From assembly GCF_003368535.1 (NCBI RefSeq), contig NZ_QSLN01000006.1, positions 23,297-87,296 of the forward strand: a DNA stretch of 64,000 bases, read 5' to 3'. This document shows positions 44,586 through 54,392 of the stretch, piece by piece. This stretch comes from Ammonifex thiophilus. Its GTDB lineage: Bacteria > Bacillota > Desulfotomaculia > Desulfotomaculales > Ammonificaceae. Each line of letters starts with the position of its first letter. The first letter of the stretch is position 1. A model generated the notes under the pieces. It made no database searches. It had not been told where the DNA came from and saw nothing but the letters and a program-made list of their open reading frames with translations. A program made the position numbers and the translations under genes.

Positions 44586-46751
44586 ATGTTAGTGAGCGAG
44601 CATTCCCTGGCCGTGAAGAACCTGACCTGCGCGGCCTGTGCCGCCAACCTAGAAAGGAAGCTGAAAGAACTGCCCGGGGTGGAAGAGGCGGCGGTGAGCG
44701 TCGTTTCCGGTAGGATCCGTCTCAAGCTGAGCCACCCGGCCGCCCTGACCCAGGTGATGGACTATGTGAAGGCTGCCGGGTTCAACGTGGAACTTCTGGA
44801 GGAAGAGACGGCGAAAACCGCTTCTAAAAGAGAAGGCAAAAGCTCCGAGCTACTCTGGCCGCTGCTGGCCGCCTTCTTCCTTACCCTACCCCTTATCTAC
44901 CGGAGCCTGGCCGACCTTTTTTCCTGGCCTCTCCCCTCTCTCTTGGCAGGTAACCTCGTGCCCTTCCTGTTGGCTTCCGCCGTCCAGTTCGGTCCCGGGC
45001 TTATTTTCTACCGGGGAGCCTGGCGGGCAATGACCAGCCGCACCGCCACCATGGACACTCTGGTAGCTCTGGGAACTACCGCCGTCTACATTACCCAGGT
45101 CGTCAACTGGCACCACGTGCTCCCCTCTCACCACGAGCCGGCAGGGGTAATAATCACGGTTATCCTGCTGGGCCGCTACTTGGAAGAAAAGGCTCAGCGG
45201 AGGACGGGAGAGGCTTTGCGAGAACTCCTCTCGCTCAAGCCCCAGAAAGCCCGGGTACTGCGGGGAGGCAGAGAAGAAGAGGTGCCTTTGGAAGAGGTTA
45301 AGGTGGGAGAACTCTTGGTGGTGCGGCCGGGGGAGCGAATACCGGTGGATGGAGTGGTAGAAAAGGGATTTTCGACCGTGGACGAGTCTTTGCTCACCGG
45401 GGAGAGCCTGCCAGTGGAAAAGCTACCTGGCGACCAAGTCGCCGGAGGCACCCTCAACCACAGCGGTGTGCTTTATCTTCGCGCCACGCGGGTCGGTAGC
45501 CAGACCACCCTGGCGCGCATCATCCGGCTGGTGACCGAAGCTCAGGAGCAAAAAGCGCGCTCGCAGCGCCTGGCCGACCGGATAGTAGCCCACTTTGTTC
45601 CCGCCATACTCGTCCTCTCCCTCCTTACCCTGGTAGGGTGGGGCGTCTTCCGGGGAGACTGGGAGCGAGGATTGTGGCAGATGATAGCTGTGCTGATGGT
45701 GGCCTGCCCTTGTGCCCTAGGGCTGGCCACCCCCACAGCGGTCATCGTGGGGTTAGGAAAAGGGGCTAAGGCGGGAGTACTCTTCCGGGGAGGGGAGTAT
45801 CTGGAAAAAGCCGCCCAGATCGATACCGTGGTTTTTGACAAAACTGGAACTTTAACTCACGGGAGGTTAGAGGTCACCGGGTTTTACCCGGCGCCGGGCT
45901 TTGACCGGGAGAAGGTCCTCTCCCTGGTGGCTGCTGCCGAAGCTTTTTCTGAGCATCCGGTAGGACGGGCCTTGGCCCGCCTCGCACCAACTCCCTCCGC
46001 AATCGCCGGAGAAATCCAGGCGCGGTCCCTACCCGGCTTCGGCCTAGAGGCCCAAGTACAAGGGAGAGAGGTTCTTCTGGGAAAGGAAGAGCTGCTCCAT
46101 GAAAAGGGTATAGACACGAAGGCGCTGACAGAGAAAGCTCGGGAACTCGTCTCTCGGGGTATCACGGTCATCTTTGTAGCCGTTGACCGCCGCCTGGCCG
46201 GGATAATAGGCGTGGCGGATTCCGTCCGGGAAGAAGCACGTGGCACTGTAGAAAAACTAGAACGCCTGGGGATAAAGGTCGTCCTAGCCACGGGAGACAA
46301 CCCGGAAACTGCCCGACGTGTAGCTGAAAGGGCCGGGATCAGCACCTGGTATGCTGGCCTTTTGCCAGAAGATAAGGTGAAACTGGTAAAAGAACTGCAG
46401 CGGGAAGGGCGGCGGGTAGCCATGGTAGGGGACGGGATTAACGACGCTCCCGCTCTGGCCTCGGCCGACCTTAGCTTGGCAATAGACACGGGTACGGATG
46501 TAGCCGCCGAGGTAGCGGGAGTAATTCTCTTCCGGGGAGACCTGCGGGGAGTAGAGAGAGCGCTTATACTGGGTAAGGCGGTAGCCCGCAAGATAAAGCA
46601 GAACCTCTTCTGGGCCTTTATTTACAACACCCTGGCCCTACCGGCAGCGGCCTTGGGATTCCTTTCGCCGGTAATGGCCGCTGCGCTTATGGGGCTAAGC
46701 AGCGTTTCGGTCGTTTCTAGCTCTCTTTTGCTTTACCGGTTGAGAATGTAA
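44586..46751 (+). CDS. copA: P1B-type heavy-metal (copper) transporting ATPase
   Basis: Exports Cu(I) or a related soft metal. One HMA domain at the N-terminus has the CxxC site [11 protein letters not shown] (Cys15, Cys18); the membrane metal site is the CPC of [15 protein letters not shown]; phosphorylation site is [11 protein letters not shown], with [13 protein letters not shown] and [12 protein letters not shown] following. 721 aa. A nearby CsoR-like gene lies 16 kb away and is not adjacent, so it is probably not the regulator. The gene is on the opposite strand to its neighbours and borders the CRISPR remnant. Confidence 0.92.
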   Translation: MLVSEHSLAVKNLTCAACAANLERKLKELPGVEEAAVSVVSGRIRLKLSHPAALTQVMDYVKAAGFNVELLEEETAKTASKREGKSSELLWPLLAAFFLTLPLIYRSLADLFSWPLPSLLAGNLVPFLLASAVQFGPGLIFYRGAWRAMTSRTATMDTLVALGTTAVYITQVVNWHHVLPSHHEPAGVIITVILLGRYLEEKAQRRTGEALRELLSLKPQKARVLRGGREEEVPLEEVKVGELLVVRPGERIPVDGVVEKGFSTVDESLLTGESLPVEKLPGDQVAGGTLNHSGVLYLRATRVGSQTTLARIIRLVTEAQEQKARSQRLADRIVAHFVPAILVLSLLTLVGWGVFRGDWERGLWQMIAVLMVACPCALGLATPTAVIVGLGKGAKAGVLFRGGEYLEKAAQIDTVVFDKTGTLTHGRLEVTGFYPAPGFDREKVLSLVAAAEAFSEHPVGRALARLAPTPSAIAGEIQARSLPGFGLEAQVQGREVLLGKEELLHEKGIDTKALTEKARELVSRGITVIFVAVDRRLAGIIGVADSVREEARGTVEKLERLGIKVVLATGDNPETARRVAERAGISTWYAGLLPEDKVKLVKELQREGRRVAMVGDGINDAPALASADLSLAIDTGTDVAAEVAGVILFRGDLRGVERALILGKAVARKIKQNLFWAFIYNTLALPAAALGFLSPVMAAALMGLSSVSVVSSSLLLYRLRM

Positions 46752-46780
46752 TCAGGCCGCCCAAACCGCAAATTTCCCCC

Positions 46781-47235
46781 TCACTCGCCCCAGTATATAT
46801 GGAAGTAAGGGCATTCTTCGTAGCACTCCCCTTTGCCCTGATCAGTTTCCTCTGCCACCAGGCGTGCCTTTTCGTCCCTCACTTTGATGAACCACTGACG
46901 GAGTTCGTCGCTGATTATGTGGATATCCTTCTTCACTATGAGGCGGTCCCCGCGAAATTCTCCGTAGACAATGCAGCCCAAGTTGACGGGAAATTCATAA
47001 AGAGCCTCCATTACCAGAGCGTAGCCGGTGGTGGTGAGCCGGTGAAAGTCGCGCTGCCGGTCAAATTTTATGTCTGTGACCATAGGCTCCCAGAAAACAA
47101 AGGCATCGGTGCTGAGGTTGGGGCTTAAGCCCAGAAAGGAGCCATCCAGCTTCTGTTCCACCACTATCGGCAGGGCCAAGCTTACCAACGAATCTTCCCC
47201 CGATATACGGCTGCTTGGTAAGAATCTCCTGGAGC
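46781..47235 (-). pseudogene. csa1 (cas4a) remnant, C-terminal half
   Basis: In this frame the sequence from about residue 32 of the open frame resembles Csa1, the Cas4-like protein of type I-A adaptation modules: LALPIVVEQKLDGSFLGLSP, MVTDIKFDRQRDFHRLTTTG, IISDELRQWFIKVRDEKARL and the Cys-rich end GECYEECPYFHI. The first half of Csa1, with the N-terminal Cys, is missing; upstream of ~47235 the frame is only the shadow of the cas1 scrap. Not expected to be functional. Confidence 0.75.
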
Positions 47236-47435
47236 CGCGCCTCGAGCTCCGCATAGAGTTCGGGATCGGCCACTCGCCGGTACTTGGCAAAGTATTTGAG
47301 CACATTGGCCTGATTTTTAAGTTTCCCTTCGATAAAAGCTATGGCCAGCGCCGCACCGCGGGCATCGTTGTAAGCCAAAATTTGCTCCCGGCGCGTTATT
47401 ACCGTGCCGCTGAGCTGAGGCGAGCTTACCTTTTC
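47225..47435 (-). pseudogene. cas1 remnant, internal fragment
   Basis: From 47435 the frame reads VSSPQLSGTVITRREQILAY, then NDARGAALAIAFIEGKLKNQ and ANVLKYFAKYRR. That matches the stretch of Cas1 just before and into its catalytic helical domain (RRxQYLAY...ALAxAFVEGKLxNQANLL). An in-frame TGA at 47438-47436 precedes it, immediately after the BrxD-like stop, and no start codon or Cas1 C-terminus exists. After about 70 codons the frame is replaced by the csa1 scrap. Evidence of a lost adaptation module. Confidence 0.75.
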
Positions 47436-47444
47436 TCAGCACTC

Positions 47445-48671
47445 CTAAGCTTCTTCTCCGGCAACCGCCGCCTCCTCGAGCGCTCCTTCCTCGAGCTCCC
47501 CCGCTTCTACTTCCGGCTCTTCCCGGTAAAGGTATTTGAGATCTAGATACTCCACCGTATAGCGAATTTTGGTGCGCAGGCGCTGAGCTTTGGGGTTGTT
47601 GAGTAATTTTTGTAGTAATTCCTCCAAATTAACTTCAGGCCGCCAGCCATAGGCCTGGGCATGGAACTCCGCCACCTTGGAAAGCATTCTCTGTACCTCG
47701 GAGCTGGATAGAGGATTTAGATCCACCACATCTCGCAGTAGGGCATCGATAGCCTGCCGAGCGCGCTCGGCCTTTTCCGGTTCCCCTTTTGTCCTGAAGC
47801 GCGCCGTCACTTCTTCTTTGTCCGGGCGGTGCCGCTCCTGAGGAAGCAACCTAAATTCCCATAGCTGATGAGCGGTACTGAAAACTGCGAAGGTATGGGG
47901 AAGCTCCTTCCCCTCCTGAGGAAAGAGGAAACGGGCCAAGTTGAAATAGGATTCGGAGCGGGCGGCAAGCCCGAGGGTACCCACTAGCTCAAACTCGTCA
48001 AACAGGATGACCCAGCCGGCAAAGCCGCGCTTTTTGATGAGTTGGGCCAGGAAGCGGAAGTAATCCCAGGCATCGGCTTGAGGGCGGAAGGGAGGAGTTT
48101 TCAGTGCCCGGCCAAAGTTTAAGCGGTGCAGCGATTTCAACTGGGCCAGGGGTATCCACTCCCCGGCCAAATCGCTGTAAAGCAGGTGCTGATGGTAGGT
48201 ATCGCCGGTTGCCAGATAATTTTTTAGCACGTAGAAGAGCTTGGGGTGCAACTCTTCCCGAACAGCGGCCAGTAAATCCTCGGTTAAAGGGTGGCCCGGG
48301 CGCAAATCGCGTAGCAGTACCTCAATCCCCGGATCCTCGGTTCCGGGCAGATAGGTCCCGGCCACCACCTTGGGATAGACCCGGTCAAGGCGATTAAAGG
48401 GCGTCTCTTTGCTCAGCACTACGAAGCTGACGGCAAAGTTCTTCTCCCGAGCCCGGTTAAGGACTAGGTTGAGAAAGTGGGTCTTGCCCTCGCCAAAATG
48501 GCCGCGCAGTAGCAACGCCCGCGGGCGTCCCTCTCGGGACACTTCCTCCAGATCGCGCTCTACCCGCTCCAGCAAGGCCTCCCTTCCGTAAGAAAAGATG
48601 GCCGCCAGATGCCGGGAGGTCACACCGGAACGCAGCGCCTCCACCGTGGCTACGGCCTGGTAATCACGCAT
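47445..48671 (-). CDS. BrxD-like (DUF2791) ATP-binding protein
   Basis: A 408-residue P-loop ATPase of the BREX BrxC/BrxD (DUF2791) type. Walker A is RGHFGEGKTHFLN (Gly57-Thr64) and Walker B with DE is WVILFDEFELV (221-228); the sensor strand is FAVFSTAHQLWEF. It ends in an acidic tail. In BREX type 2 BrxD stands with a helicase and PglX/PglZ; none of these is in the window. It begins one base after the stop of the next protein (TAA-ATG), so they are co-translated. Last gene of the defence operon, 10 nt before the cas1 remnant. Confidence 0.75.
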   Translation of the reverse strand: MRDYQAVATVEALRSGVTSRHLAAIFSYGREALLERVERDLEEVSREGRPRALLLRGHFGEGKTHFLNLVLNRAREKNFAVSFVVLSKETPFNRLDRVYPKVVAGTYLPGTEDPGIEVLLRDLRPGHPLTEDLLAAVREELHPKLFYVLKNYLATGDTYHQHLLYSDLAGEWIPLAQLKSLHRLNFGRALKTPPFRPQADAWDYFRFLAQLIKKRGFAGWVILFDEFELVGTLGLAARSESYFNLARFLFPQEGKELPHTFAVFSTAHQLWEFRLLPQERHRPDKEEVTARFRTKGEPEKAERARQAIDALLRDVVDLNPLSSSEVQRMLSKVAEFHAQAYGWRPEVNLEELLQKLLNNPKAQRLRTKIRYTVEYLDLKYLYREEPEVEAGELEEGALEEAAVAGEEA

Positions 48672-49657
48672 TTAACTCCCTCCCGAAGAAGATACGGAAT
48701 AAGAAGCTCCAGATAAGCGGTCTAGATCAAGAAAATCGCGGAATAGGTTAGGTCGGCTCCCTGTGATTTCGCACTGGATGCGCATCCACAGCGCAGAGTA
48801 GGATTTAAATCCGAGCTTATCGTCATCGACCAGCTCGCGGCCGAACCCTAGGATCCCCATAAAGTGGTGCAGAGCATCTATGCCGTCAACTAACTGCCTC
48901 ACGCTTTCGTAAAACTCCTCTCGAGCAGCCCGGCCATAGAGCAGGCGCCCTGTTTCCCTCCGGGCCAGCAGCACATCGAGGTTGTCCACTACCACCAGAA
49001 GGCCCTGGTAGCCGGTCAGGCGCACCAGCTCCACCAGCGAGCGCAAGAAGAGCCGGGCGTTGTAACGGTCGATGCGGGTAAAGAGGTGAAAGCGCCTGAG
49101 TTCAGACAGGCGAGGGTTCTCACCTTTAAGCCAGGCGTAAAGCAACTCCTTGTCTTCAGGATTGAGCTTTCGCTCCAAAGCCCCGAGTTCGTCGGCCGCC
49201 AGCTGCATAACCGCCGTGGCAAAAGCCCGGGTTATAGCCTGGTTGCGAAAAAGATCGCGCTCCAGCACGGAGCGAGTTTCCGGGCGCAGCCGCTCGGGAA
49301 CCCGCCCGTGCACCTCAACCGCCCAGTCCACAAAGGTCTTGCCTGCCGGTACCTCGTCCGGGGCATAACCCAATTGCTCTATCACCCGTCGGGCGTAGCT
49401 TCGCAGGTATCCCTCGAGATCCAACTCAGAGGTTATGGCCTGATAAAGGTTGTTGATGAGGTGCATTTTGGTCACCGCCGCCGCGTCCACCTGCGCCACC
49501 GCGTACCCGCAACCAGCCGCCTGACGCGCCAGCTCCCGGAAGAGCTCCGCCCGGAGCTCCGGCCGGTCGCTCATATAAAATTTGATCTTGCTGCCCCCGG
49601 CCTTGATAAACCCTTCCAGGTATTCTTCGCGGAAGAAGTCAACGAAGGAAGCGTACA

Positions 49658-49658
<1 letters not shown>
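48672..49658 (-). CDS. BrxD-family-like protein with degenerate P-loop
   Basis: A 328-residue protein similar in layout to P-loop proteins that accompany BrxD: an N-terminal stretch FIKAGGSKIKFYMSDRPELR where Walker A would be expected but GxxxxGK[ST] is absent, a strand AVAQVDAA, and later an intact Walker B-like GLLVVVDNLDVLLARRE (219-228). It is therefore probably a catalytically dead partner or regulator of the downstream ATPase. GTG start overlaps the upstream stop by one base (TAGTG). Exact family not recognised. Confidence 0.6.
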
Positions 49659-50482
<824 letters not shown>

Positions 50483-50842
50483 TTAAATGCTGGCCTCCTG
50501 AGAAGGGCCTTCTTCCTTGGGCTGCTTCCCGCGGCTGGCTTGAACCAAAAGAGAAGTGTTCTCGGCAATGCGGAAGAGAACGATGACGGTCTCCATCCAG
50601 ATCCGGCCGCCTATTACCCACAGGAAGAAGTAGATCACCGCCCAGATGAGGCTCAGGAGAAAACTGCCGCCGGAAAAACCGTAGCCAAAACGCATAAAGC
50701 TTGCGCCACCCGCCAGCATACTGAGGGAGACTATCACTCCGATGGCAATCCACAGCCCGTAGAGAAACGGAATGATCTTCAGGGTAACGAACGAGGAGAA
50801 GGAAAAGTCAAAGAGCCTGGACCAAAAAGACTTTTCTTCCAT
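50483..50842 (-). CDS. DUF4282 membrane protein
   Basis: A 119-residue protein with two to three hydrophobic helices (ITPFLYGLWIAIGV-like KIIPFLYGLWIAIGVIVS and FLLSLIWAVIYFFLWVIGGR), the DUF4282 pattern. The Met at 50842 is 6 nt after AAGGAGGTG; the GTG within that site is rejected. It is 25 nt after cas5 and before the coiled-coil gene, so it links the CRISPR and ATPase parts of the operon. Function of DUF4282 is unknown; a membrane anchor for defence complexes is a reasonable guess. Confidence 0.75.
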   Translation of the reverse strand: MEEKSFWSRLFDFSFSSFVTLKIIPFLYGLWIAIGVIVSLSMLAGGASFMRFGYGFSGGSFLLSLIWAVIYFFLWVIGGRIWMETVIVLFRIAENTSLLVQASRGKQPKEEGPSQEASI

Positions 50843-50867
50843 ACAAAGCACCTCCTTATAAAACTGA

Positions 50868-51584
50868 TTACAATCGAACGTAGTAGCTGAAGCTGCGGCT
50901 CGATCTTTCTAAACGGTACGGCAGAATCACCATTTCTTGGCTTCGGTCCCGTCCCAACTCGATCCTGGTATCGTTGTAGACGTTGATCTTTTCAAAAGTA
51001 AGCCGGGGACCCCAATCATCCAACACCTGGATGACACCGAGAGGCTGGGCGAAACTTGCGCGGTCACCGATTTCTGAGCGCTCGTAACCGATTCCTTTCA
51101 AGAGCACGAAGCCTTCCGGCATTTTTTCACTCCGCCGAAGGGGAGGAATCAGCTGAAAGAAGCTTCCTCGCTTGCCGAAGTAGTTGATCTGGAGGAGCAA
51201 GTCCTCCAGCTGCTGTAAGGACTGCTCCTCCCCCTCGAAGGCCAGACCGAGATCGCCACCCAAATGGGCGTACTCTCGGAAGGCTATCGAGGACTGCATC
51301 GCCTCGTCACGCTGGGCATCGGGCCTTTGCGGTTTAAACACTTTGGTGAAAAGGTTGGTCACCACCACTTCTTCCGGCGGACGAGCGGCGATCTTTAGGG
51401 TCTTGAGCATGGCAAACACTTCCGGTGCCTTCTCCAATCCCTGAGTGCGTATAGCCGCGTCCAGGAGGGCCGTGCGAATGGTAAAAGGAGTGGGTAAAAA
51501 CAAAGTTTTCCCTGCGGTAGAAGTAGCCGTACCCATCTTTAGAGAAAAAAGCCCCACCGGCTGATAGTAGGCTACCAACCACAT
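50868..51584 (-). CDS. cas5: Type I Cascade subunit Cas5
   Basis: RAMP-fold protein that caps the crRNA 5' handle. 238 residues, the size of Cas5. The N-terminus WLVAYYQPVGLFSLKMGTA has the Cas5 beta-strand pattern; RTALLDAAIRTQG follows, and a loop NYFGKRGSFFQL resembles the family. The identification is helped by position immediately after cas7 (13 nt) in a Cascade operon. Confidence 0.75.
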   Translation of the reverse strand: MWLVAYYQPVGLFSLKMGTATSTAGKTLFLPTPFTIRTALLDAAIRTQGLEKAPEVFAMLKTLKIAARPPEEVVVTNLFTKVFKPQRPDAQRDEAMQSSIAFREYAHLGGDLGLAFEGEEQSLQQLEDLLLQINYFGKRGSFFQLIPPLRRSEKMPEGFVLLKGIGYERSEIGDRASFAQPLGVIQVLDDWGPRLTFEKINVYNDTRIELGRDRSQEMVILPYRLERSSRSFSYYVRL

Positions 51585-51597
51585 AAGACCACCCTCG

Positions 51598-52548
51598 CTA
51601 AATGGTTAGGGTATACGGTACTGTATCAGATACGAGTTCACGCATCACCCCAGCAAATTCAGCCATGGAATTGAACTCGTGAACTTCGATGGCACCAGGA
51701 CGCATGCCGTTCAGGGCGTCCACTACCTTTTTGAGATCGCTTATGTAGTTTTCGCTAAGCGGGCTGAGAGTTGGTGCAGGAACTACCTGGCTACTTACCG
51801 TCACCACACCTTGAAAATCCAGAATGTGAGGATTCTGGGTGCTGCGCATAGCCCCGTTCGGCTCCACAAAAGTGTAAAGGACACTTTCCAGCAGAGCCTT
51901 GTAGCGCTTTTCGCGCTGATCCTGATCGACAGAATATTGCTGGCTTATATCGTTAAAGCCGATACGTGCCACCTCCAGGGTCATCACCACTGCGTAAACG
52001 CCGGAGCTAGCCGGGCGGTGAAAGATGGGCTGAGTCACCCCTTCCTCACCCCGTTCGGAGGCGTAGCGAACATGGAAATAGCTCTCCGTACGCGTAAGAT
52101 CGGGCACCCCCACCGCCCAAGCAAATTCCACCACGCTCTTACGGGGTATGGAACGGTTCCCGCGGGCGATTAGATTGCCTTCTAGATCGTCGATCACGCA
52201 TATTTGCAGAAGAGAATCAATCACTTCGGCATCTCGAGCAGAGAGATTACGCATAAAATTGTCATCTTCCAGCGCTCGGCTGGAGCTGAACTTTTGGCAC
52301 CCGGCGCATAGAGGCAAACCTTCCGCTTTGGCTCGCAAATACAGATGCTCTGCCTGAATGTGTTTAAACATGTCACCCGATATAGCGTTAACTGAGGCAA
52401 GTCTCGGCTGACCTGTTCCAGGATCCTTGTAAACAATGTTCACCATCCGGGTAGTAATCTGATTTCCCTCACCGCCTTCATTGTTAAGTGAGTGCATGTT
52501 GAGCATGACCCTACCGGATACAGATATGGAATATACAGACTTTATCAT
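51598..52548 (-). CDS. cas7: Cascade backbone protein Cas7 (DevR/Csa2 family)
   Basis: crRNA-binding backbone of the type I effector. The N-terminus YSISVSGRVMLNMHSLNNEG and GNQITTRMVNIVY is the DevR/Cas7 signature, followed by an insertion with a CxxC (LCAGCQKF). A central IPRKSVVEFAWAVG and the C-terminal SVLYTFVEPNGAMRSTQNPH continue the family. The ATG at 52548 follows GGGAGG; the longer frame from 52632 overlaps cas8. About 316 aa. Confidence 0.85.
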   Translation of the reverse strand: MIKSVYSISVSGRVMLNMHSLNNEGGEGNQITTRMVNIVYKDPGTGQPRLASVNAISGDMFKHIQAEHLYLRAKAEGLPLCAGCQKFSSSRALEDDNFMRNLSARDAEVIDSLLQICVIDDLEGNLIARGNRSIPRKSVVEFAWAVGVPDLTRTESYFHVRYASERGEEGVTQPIFHRPASSGVYAVVMTLEVARIGFNDISQQYSVDQDQREKRYKALLESVLYTFVEPNGAMRSTQNPHILDFQGVVTVSSQVVPAPTLSPLSENYISDLKKVVDALNGMRPGAIEVHEFNSMAEFAGVMRELVSDTVPYTLTI

Positions 52549-52570
52549 CACTATACCTCCCTCTAACACG

Positions 52571-54364
52571 TTACTTGTTTTGTTCGGCTGGTTCCGCCTC
52601 TTCACGAGGTTCACGAGCGTAGCCATAGGCAACCAGCAAATTGGCCACTACTTCAGAACCATACTCGTCAACCAGCCGAATTACATCCTCTATGTCGGTA
52701 GTCCGAAGATCTCGCCTCAACTGCCGCCCACTCTTCTCCAAAATCTGGCTATTCTCTTGATTATAGCTTTGCATGAAGCCCGTCAAAGCCGCCACGAAAT
52801 CGTCGCGCACCGTTGCTTTGCGTTTCAGTTCCATACCCAGACCGTAGCGGATTTCGTAAAGGGCATCCTGCCCCCTGGCCTTACGCCCCTGGGGAATTAT
52901 CGTGCTGTGGCGTATGGCATAGGCCACGTTCTTGAACCCCGGATTCTCGATAATCGCCGCCAAAGGCTTGTTCGTAGCCATAATCAACCTCCTTAATCCA
53001 TCAGTGGTGAATAGAGCAACCCACTGACCCTGCGCCATCCGGCGCATGGCGTAATGACTGTACCCGGCCGCGAACGCAAAGAAATCTTCCCAGCTCCGCC
53101 CGGAAAGGAAGTTGCGGTAGCGCAGCAGCAGGTTGTACCCATCGCTTCTCCCCTCGTCTACGCCGGATATCACCTCCCGGTGTTCCCTGATGACCTCTCG
53201 CAAGTTGCGCACCAGGTCGCGGGCATTCCGGGGAATTTCTCCTGTCCAGGCCGGAAGGCCAAGAAAAGCCAGGTTCGTGACCGTGTAAGCCTGGGGGTTG
53301 AGAAGGGTGTACTGGGTCACGTGAAAGCCAGCAATTACCTTTTCCGGCCCGTAAGCTTCAAAATCCAGTTCGTCATACTGGCCGGCCTCGCTGTACTCCA
53401 GCAAGGTGTCCGTGTAAAGCAAAGCGGCAAGGCAGTCCATTTTAACCGCCGTGTCGTTCCACAAGCGCTCGGAGAAGCAGTCGAAAACCTTCCGGTGCGT
53501 AGCTAGAGTGATCCTGTGGGGAGCCAGAACGTAAATCTTTCGCTGGCGGGGAAGCCTCCCTTCCTGAGCTTCCCGTACCACCCGCGGAGCGGTACACAGC
53601 CACAATCCCGTAGCCTTAACAAATTCCCACAGCCAAAATGAACTGATATTCTCCATAGCTAAAGCGTTGGCTTTAGGGCGGTTCTGCCCCTTCCCCTGGT
53701 GAGGGTTTAAAAGTTGAATAGCGGTCAATTCGCATTTTATTTTTTCCTCTCCTTTAAAGGTCTTGCTGACTTCGTTCCACCAGGCCCGGGAAACGGCCCT
53801 AAGATCAACGCCTGGCTCCGCAGTCATCTGCAGAATGGTTTTGAGGTTAAAGGTAAAATACTCGCGCGTCAAAGCCCATTGGGTAACGGCCTGGTTGTAA
53901 GTCTTCAGAGCCTGCATTTGCGTGGTGCCCAGAAGAGTTACCAAATACCAGTCGGGAGGCAACTTGGCATCCTCCACCTGGCGCCTAAGTTCCTTGCTTA
54001 CTGCATTACTTCCTCGAAGTTGTTCGGATATAGCCCGGTAAGTCTGCCACTGTTCCCACGCCTCGTCTACGTTCCGGACCCGTACATACGTCTGCACATT
54101 TGGGGGAGGAGATTCGTCCCTTCGCACAATGTAAGTAGCCGGGCCGGTGAAATAGGCGCAATGTTCCACCCACTCAGCCTGCAAGGGAGGATCAAGGCTT
54201 ATGAGGTAATAAGGTCCGGCATCCTGAATCCACACCCGCCGGCGCTCCTCTCTCCCCAGCGCTTGAGCCAGGATCTCGTCGAGAACGGCCGCCAGGCCGT
54301 AAGCTGCCAGCACGTCAGCGGCGGTTCCGGTACTCTTGTCCACGAAGTAGTCCCTTTTATACAT
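52571..54364 (-). CDS. cas8: Large subunit of the type I effector (Cas8-like)
   Basis: A 597-residue protein in the position of the Cas8 large subunit, which recognises PAM and recruits Cas3. I cannot place it in one Cas8 subfamily from the sequence; N-terminus TGTAADVLAAYGLAAVLDEI has no metal or nucleotide motif, as is usual for Cas8. The last ~110 residues are helical (LEKSGRQLRRDLRTTDIEDV) and could act as a small subunit (Cas11/Csa5), as no separate small-subunit gene exists. The Met at 54364 follows GGGAGGTG. Confidence 0.65.
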   Translation of the reverse strand: MYKRDYFVDKSTGTAADVLAAYGLAAVLDEILAQALGREERRRVWIQDAGPYYLISLDPPLQAEWVEHCAYFTGPATYIVRRDESPPPNVQTYVRVRNVDEAWEQWQTYRAISEQLRGSNAVSKELRRQVEDAKLPPDWYLVTLLGTTQMQALKTYNQAVTQWALTREYFTFNLKTILQMTAEPGVDLRAVSRAWWNEVSKTFKGEEKIKCELTAIQLLNPHQGKGQNRPKANALAMENISSFWLWEFVKATGLWLCTAPRVVREAQEGRLPRQRKIYVLAPHRITLATHRKVFDCFSERLWNDTAVKMDCLAALLYTDTLLEYSEAGQYDELDFEAYGPEKVIAGFHVTQYTLLNPQAYTVTNLAFLGLPAWTGEIPRNARDLVRNLREVIREHREVISGVDEGRSDGYNLLLRYRNFLSGRSWEDFFAFAAGYSHYAMRRMAQGQWVALFTTDGLRRLIMATNKPLAAIIENPGFKNVAYAIRHSTIIPQGRKARGQDALYEIRYGLGMELKRKATVRDDFVAALTGFMQSYNQENSQILEKSGRQLRRDLRTTDIEDVIRLVDEYGSEVVANLLVAYGYAREPREEAEPAEQNK

Positions 54365-54392
54365 GGTGCACCTCCCGCCTGCCATAGGTCTC

